Shown in pieces: positions 57,273 through 64,000 of a DNA stretch of 64,000 nt. The stretch is from Temnothorax longispinosus (taxonomy: Eukaryota; Arthropoda; Insecta; Hymenoptera; Formicidae), in NCBI RefSeq assembly GCF_030848805.1, contig NC_092366.1, forward strand, positions 17,860,620 to 17,924,619, written 5' to 3'. The translations under genes were made by a program, and so were the position numbers. Position 1 is the stretch's first letter. Each line of letters begins with the position of its first letter. The notes below the pieces were generated by a model. That model did no database searches and had not been told where the DNA came from. It saw nothing but the letters and a program-made list of their open reading frames with translations.

Positions 57273-59441
57273 GCGGAGAGCGCGTTACTGATAATTTCAT
57301 GGAGATCCTGAAAATTCTGTGCCGTGGGGTTCGCCACTGTACGAAAATATACGAAGCGTCTCGGTGCTCGTCCCGCCCGAAGAAGGAAACAATATTCTTC
57401 CTCTTCTGTACCTAATAGGGGGATCTTGGCTGAGCCGTATTATCCTTGTGAAAAATTCACGGTCTCTAAAAGCACGACCATTCGGCTCTTCCGGAGCTCC
57501 CGGTCGATCGTCTTGTATATTCGTCGTGTTCCGCCGGTCCGGAATCCACATTTCCATAAAAGCACCGGCGTGCCGCGCCATCACCATCGCACAGGGATCC
57601 CCCGATCGAATCTTTTATCATTCTGCCATCTCTTCGAACGATCTCGCGTGCCTATCCGCGGTCCCTTAACGACGTTACAATGCGCCGATCGATGGGCATA
57701 ATTCACGAACGGCAACGTTCCACAACCCCCGCGGCGGCTCTTTCATCCCTCGCTCCGCGTTCCGACATGGACGCGCGTTATACGCTCGCGTTAAGACTTA
57801 AATCATGCGCGCCCCACAGTCAGAAACGACGTACACGGAGGCACGACTGTCGCCGCGTTGTTACGAGCAGTAATACAAACGTATGATAATCATGCGGCGT
57901 TGGAGATACCTCGCGACATTAATGGGTAGTTAGCAGAGAGCGGAATAGGCGGTTTACTCCCGGAATAGCGAGATTACACTGTACCATGGAAATACTTGTC
58001 GCTTATACCGTGCAATTATTACCGCGGAAGAATTAAAATAAACCATGAATTGCGTCATCAAACTATTCGCTATGCTTGTTAGCAGACATTCTGGCAACGG
58101 TACAAGTTTCATAATATACTACGGAGCTCAGAATAAGGGCTCAATTAAAATTCATTAAAAGTTTCCATATAAATAGATTTGTTCCGTATGATAATATGTA
58201 TTTCATGCATTATATTGAGTTCGTAAAGTTATATCTGAAATTAATTTCGCTAAAGCAATATTAAAGCGAAAATATTATTCAATCCGTTTTCATATCTATG
58301 AAAAAGCTTTCGTGGTCAACGCGCTGCTTTTTACAGCTGCTGTCTTGAAAAAAATTGACAAACATTTATCTCCTGTCGACGCTGTAGCGCTGCAGGGAAA
58401 ATTGACGGATCTTTTTTGTTCTTGAGTTTTACCGCGCCCGGGATAGCCGACGTATTCATCGATCTGCTTACGACGCCAATTACGATGGGCTAGATACGTA
58501 ATAGAGGCATTACTCTAACCGGTCGTTCTTCCGTAGTCGTAAAAAAATTCAGCACGTCGTAAGAATATACTCATCACCCGAAGTTTCACGCTCCCTGCCG
58601 CCTCGCACCCCGGCCGGCTGTGCAATCTTCGTAAAAATAGAGGAAATAAATTGCCGTGGAAAATGGAGGGACGGGGCCCCGACTCTATCATCGCTCATCA
58701 TTAAAAATTTTATATTATGAGGTTTACATCGCGTGAGACTTGGCGGAAATTACAGCGAACGCGGTGTCTTATCTGTAAATATTTTATTAGGTTAAATTAG
58801 GTATTAATCCTAGAGGTATCCTTGAGCTTTCAGTGCGAATTGTCTGCAACTCATAGGTTCTATAATGATAATATGGGCTATATGTATTAAGCACAGAATG
58901 CAATTTAATATTAAATCCGGAAAAAATATAATTTTATATAATTTATTTCTTTAAAATTCGAAATATTTTATGTTGTTAACTGTTAAAAATATAAAGAATT
59001 ATTCACAGTTGCACAATTGTGTAATTTGTAAAGCGCATATGTGGTAAAATAATAACAGAAAGCTCACAAAAACACGCGCTCTTTTTCATAGAAACATATT
59101 CTATTTTGATTATAAAGTGGCAATTAAAACGCACATTATGCGTATTTTTCATATTATTTTAGCATGCACTGGTTCATTCGTAACATAACGATGAAGACTA
59201 CGAACTGTTTCTGAAGACTATGACGAGGACCGTTCGCTCAAATATAATTTACATAATACATCCTTATTCAGTGCAAACGTAATATTTTTAATTAAAATTT
59301 TAATTTAAATTTCGTACGTAAGTTTTAATAATTTTAATGATATTATTTTTAATCAAATGTAAAAAAGTAATATTAATAATCACATAAATAAAATTGAATG
59401 CAACTTCTAAAATATGTTTTCAGAAAAATATGTAACTACAA

Positions 59442-59457
59442 TACACACACACACACA
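59442..59457. repeat. (AC)8 microsatellite
   Basis: This is a perfect AC run in AT-rich sequence. Confidence 0.85.
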
Positions 59458-62400
59458 TACGTCGATATTCCTCCTATTCGTGTTGATTGTTTCAAAATTG
59501 AAAATAATATTTAAAAGAAAATCCAGCGCCGCTTTCTTCTCGGTCGTATAAGTGCTGGAGCTTACGTTTTACTTGCAGCCTTATTTGCCGGGTTCCATGC
59601 GAGGCACGGAATTTAAAGGCTACTTGCATAATTTGGAGCGCCCTCGATACGATAGCGACATATTTCATCTCGAGTGAGCGCTCTTTCCACCACTTCCTCC
59701 ACGAATTATCGGTACTTGGCCGACACGGCACGTACGTGCAACTGGCTCATGACTTGTGCGTATTTTATCTTGGCATATTAATTAACTCTAGAGCGTCGTC
59801 GGGGTTTTTACACCGGCCGGGGCCGGCTTGCGCTGCGTGGAGCATCGCGAAACTCACTTGAGCGATTATAAATGCGCCGGAATGAGACAAATAAAGGATA
59901 AGGGTATTCTAGAGCCGCGAATGTTGCTGAGCTAGATAGGCGATTATCTTTCTCTTTATTTATTTCGAGTTTCAGTGGAGTAACACGCAGATTTGTGTGC
60001 CCATTAAATATTGCTTATTAAAATAAACATGATAACCGCGCTACATTGTTCTCTGATATTCGTATCTCGTTTAATATAATTATGGTAAAATGCAAAAGGT
60101 CAATAAATATACAAACACTCCGCAACGATATCATAGAGTGATTCTTTGTTGTCCTACATTGTTTTATCTATGAATATAAAATCCAATAAATCTAACTGCT
60201 AACAATAACGTATATAATTCATTTACGATATATCAATACGCAAATAACAAATTATCCACGGCTATCAAATTTTATATTGTCGTTTTGTGTCCAACGCGTT
60301 TGTTTCGCGTATTCCCAACATCAGTTTTTGAACACGTCAAAATTAAGAGAAACGCTAGAGAAAATTTGACTGCACTTGAAATGCATATTGTTATAAAATA
60401 TTATATACTCTTTTTGGGAAGGGCCACAATTCTATTCCCTGTGAAATAAATATATTTGTCGATTAAGCGAATAAAACGACATCGATATGATTGTTACCAA
60501 TCTGTAGAGCGTCGGCGTATAGCCGGACGCATATATAGTTGTATCAAGAAGCGGAGTGTTGTCATCTGGCAACCCAATTTGTTGTTTTAACAAAATAAAT
60601 TGCAAATTCGCGTAACGCGATTCTCTCGCCGAATTGGCAGAATACCCCCCCCGCCCTCAGCCCTCGGTGTGAACTGCTGTTCAAATTGAATAATGAATCG
60701 CGTCCTGTTTTTTCGCTCCCGGGATGCGTCGCACTTCAAGATTAATTAAAAAGTGTCATTATTTATTTAGCGCGTAACTGCGCTTATACTTCGGATGCAA
60801 TTACGTTGTGCGCACGGACAAACTGTCAGGCAGGCTGCCTGTATTTAAAATCCTTTGACGCTTAATTTCTATGCTCGTTGATGGGGAACAAAAAAAGTTT
60901 CGTTGAACGCGCTGTAATCGGTGCACCGAAAGATTTACGTCGATTTTCAACATTTATATATCGTTCGGTCAACGATCCGATAATACTCCGATAATGTAAT
61001 GCGAGCGATTGTGCACGGTAAAAGAGCCAGAAAAAAGCCATTAAACGTAGGAAATTTTTTGACAGGGCGAAACAAAAAAAATTCGATAGCTAAATCTCAG
61101 GTAGAAGCCGAGCTCGGAATAATTTGTTCCACGGCGAGCGGGCGGAACCGTGGGTAACTTAATACCTCGTCGCGTTGTCGTTGCGGAAAGTAAAGAAATC
61201 CGACGTGTACTTAATAAGTTTTCGGTAATAACCGCGAAGCTCGGATCTCCGTAGCGAGACGCTTGACTTCGCCGACTTGCCACGTCAGTGCCCTTATTAC
61301 CCTCCTACTCCGCTAAAGCCTTCCTCTCGCGCCAGAACGCGTAATCTTAATAACTGCCGAGTCGGGACCCGGGCAAGGCGGGCAATAACTATCAAGTGGA
61401 ATTTACTCAGGATGTTTTTAAATCGCGAAGCGATAGCGAAGTTCTGATTCTGTTGAAACTGCCGCTTGGAGAAGCCGGCTGAAAATTCAGCCCTTTAATG
61501 GTCCCGGGAGTATCTCTTTCGACGATGAAATAATTTGCTTTAACGAACCATCAAGTAGCGCTCGTGGATGTAATGCATATCCGGAATATTGACGATAAGT
61601 GGCAGTTTTGTGGGGAGCCTCTCCGGGATGGATTATTCGAGTGGAAATCACGTGACGTATATCCGCGTTTGAAATCTATGAGGGAGAGAACTCAGGTGAG
61701 ATCATAGCGTTGAAGCTACCTTTACGCCGGTTGAATTTTAGCGACGCCGGTGATGGCCGGCGCCGCGGAACAGTGAAATATGAATCTCGGTCGGCGAGCA
61801 GTCAACGAAACCGAGATAATCAAACGCTGCTATCTACCATTGCTCTCTGTAAATCCCAGAAGCAATAAAGTTGCGGTAGGGAACGGCAGGGAAGAGAGGG
61901 GTGAAATGGTGTACCTTCCGTTACCTTCTTCTTCCACGGTAGAATGGCTGCTACTGCGAAAAAGAGAGAGGGTGGGGAGGGGAGAAAGAGAGAGAAAGTG
62001 GAGGTTTTCTCCGACGATTTTTTAATTACTCGCTCGCAATCTCGCGTCTCCGCCCGACGTAAACGCCATTTCGCGAGAACGGCCGGCAGACAATTGGCAA
62101 GAGAGACGAAAGGCTGGCGCACGGAGATGCCTGTCGGAACGATCCCAGGATTTATGTTATCTCCGGAGGACTCGCGGGACGCTCGGTGCACGTGTCGGGG
62201 AAACCGGATTGGCGGCAAAGGGGGAAGGGGGGGCGAGGGGCGAGAAACGTGAAGGTCGTTTCGGCCGATATATATACGAGGAAGGGAGGGAATCTCTTTC
62301 GGGGGCTCTGCGAATTCTCACCTCGCCATCCACGTAATCCTGCCTTCCCCGGGAGTCGCGCATTACCGCGTGCGCGCATATAGGTTGCATGATAAATGAA

Positions 62401-64000
62401 ATAATGAAACTCGGCGTCTCTCTGGCTCTTCGTGCTTCGAGCTCCGCGTAATTAATAGGAGGAAACGCGACAAAGTGTTCGTTACGGCGACACCGTTTCT
62501 AATTTCGCCGTAGTGTAATATACAGTATTAATTTTGCCTGCTTTATTATGCCACGCGTTTTTAATAATGTCTAACGCAGATATACACTGCGTACATTACG
62601 TAATTGGCTGGATGGCAAAATCCTATTATTTGTTGCACGTCCAGGAGAGACGTTCTTTGAAAATTGAAAAAGAGTCGAATCGCTCGTTGCAAGGATAAAC
62701 CGCGTTAATAATATCGATGACACTTACCTGTAACTGGATTATGACAGATGTTAAAGATGTACATTTTCACGGAGCTATATATAAGGGTCGCAAAAATTTA
62801 ATTTTCTGGCAAACGTTGGTTGACTTTAAAAACTGCGAAAATTAAATTACGGGCACATGAAAATGGAAAGAAAGAGAAGGTAGAAAGACACTTGGCCATA
62901 ATTGATACCGCAGATATATAAAAAAAAAATCCAGGCCAGATTAAAGTTTTTAAAGCCATCCAAAGATCGACAGCGGTTCTCCATCCTGTTGGTTTTTATA
63001 TCAACACGTTTATTCTGATTACGTTGAGGTGTGTATATATTTATAGAGAGAGATCTATAATTATTGTAGATACACGTAGTATGGTCGTCGCAATTTCAAT
63101 TTTTGACACACTCGCGTTTCTCTCGTCAGGCACACCAGATGGAATTTCACTCGTACGCACATACACATATACAAGCGCGCGGACCTCAGAAGAATGTACA
63201 AACAAACACGCATACGTTTATTCATTCAAAAGATTATGTACAATTCAATATAGACGCAATTCCTCATTGTCGCAATTCTCGTTATGCATAGAAAGAGTCA
63301 CAGCTTTGCCAGTGTCAGTCGAAGGGTAAAAATCAAACATCAGTTAAGGGTCAAAAATAATATCTAATAAAAAAATTTTGAATTTTGAATTTGCTAAAGC
63401 ACCGTTTGGTATTTTAAGCTGTCAATTTTCGCACTTGATTGATATTCTTCTTCTTTTTAATTACTCGTCGATAATAACAATGACAATTGAATTGTAATTG
63501 TAATAACATCTTGTGCAACGTAAATGCAAAGTACTTGATTACGATGAATTCTATATCCGGGATGAACGAACGAGGAACGAGTGAACCTCGAATGTGCTCG
63601 AGAGTTGGGACGAAGGAAATTTTGTATCGCGCTAACCACGTAATGGGACAATTAATGTTTATTCCGTATTCCAAAATTCGGACATTGTGGTGTACACTTC
63701 GATATCCGATAGATATTCAAAAGAAACTTGAATGGGGTATCTGTGCTGCGGGGATGGATTACGGATTTGGAGACGTCGGGGGAATTGTGCGGCGGTTATC
63801 GGTGGCAGTGATACGTAAGCGTCGATGAATATTCCGTTACAAAAGTGACTTTTGATGCTTTTTAGGGTTAGGCTTTTGGTGCTTCCGGTACAAGCTAATA
63901 GACTCGTGCCGCGGAGTCCATGCCGCGGAGGCGCCGGGGTTCGGAATTGACTTTCAGATTTGATAAGCCGATGCAGATTTTCATGTAGGGGCTTCTTTTG

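Larger units (their letters stand above)
55501..64000. other. Gene-poor region, no supported gene
   Basis: CpG-rich stretches at 55840-56210, 57280-57960 and 61000-62480 alternate with AT-rich sequence. A plus-strand open segment at 61573-61692 ends at CAG|GTGAGA and a 113-codon frame lies at 63487-63828; neither has recognisable content. A small GC palindrome (CCGGCC-GG-GGCCGG) lies at 59813-59826. Confidence 0.55.

Noticed and set aside
61573..61692. Open 40-codon segment starting at an ATG and ending at CAG|GTGAGA
   Set aside because: There is no recognisable peptide and no supporting neighbour; an open frame of this length before a GTGAGA is expected by chance.
1..64000. CRISPR arrays, rRNA, telomeric TTAGG arrays, complete transposase genes
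   Set aside because: I looked for regular spaced repeats, TTAGG runs, and recognisable transposase or polymerase motifs and found none.

Overview
The window reads as nuclear DNA of an insect, most likely a hymenopteran and plausibly an ant. The reasons are short exons with GT-AG introns, AT-rich stretches alternating with strongly CpG-rich ones, and many simple dinucleotide tracts. The order-level placement is inference; no marker gene fixes the species. I see nothing bacterial or viral, no CRISPR array, no rRNA and no convincing tRNA.

Only one gene can be supported with confidence. On the minus strand, from about 24926 down to 13402, thirteen coding exons with matching splice phases encode about 1142 residues. 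The product is the axonemal inner-arm dynein intermediate chain WDR63 (DNAI3, the family of Chlamydomonas IC140). The N-terminal and middle exons carry the family's pre-WD region, exons 5 to 10 carry the WD repeats, and exons 11 to 13 carry a charged, coiled-coil-like tail. Several coding exons contain no ATG or start inside a longer open frame, so the model rests on splice sites, phase and family similarity rather than on open frames alone. The 3' end may have two forms: splicing to a last exon at 13402-13644, or read-through to a stop at 14035 with a polyadenylation signal 35 bases further on. An RFX X-box-like motif lies just upstream of the chosen start codon, as one might expect for a cilium and sperm-tail gene.

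The flanks (1-13401 and 24927-64000) look intergenic or deep-intronic. They hold microsatellites, purine tracts, a few hairpins, and one clean foldback element at 34608-34742 with perfect 34-base terminal inverted repeats and a TAA duplication (PIF/Harbinger-like MITE). A few short open segments bounded by good splice signals, notably 55423-55500 (+) and 55036-55136 (-), may be exons of unidentified genes. The long open frames in CpG-rich stretches overlap each other on both strands and resemble no protein I recognise. I did not find a previously undescribed system here. The items most worth checking are the dynein gene's alternative end, the MITE and the orphan exon candidates.
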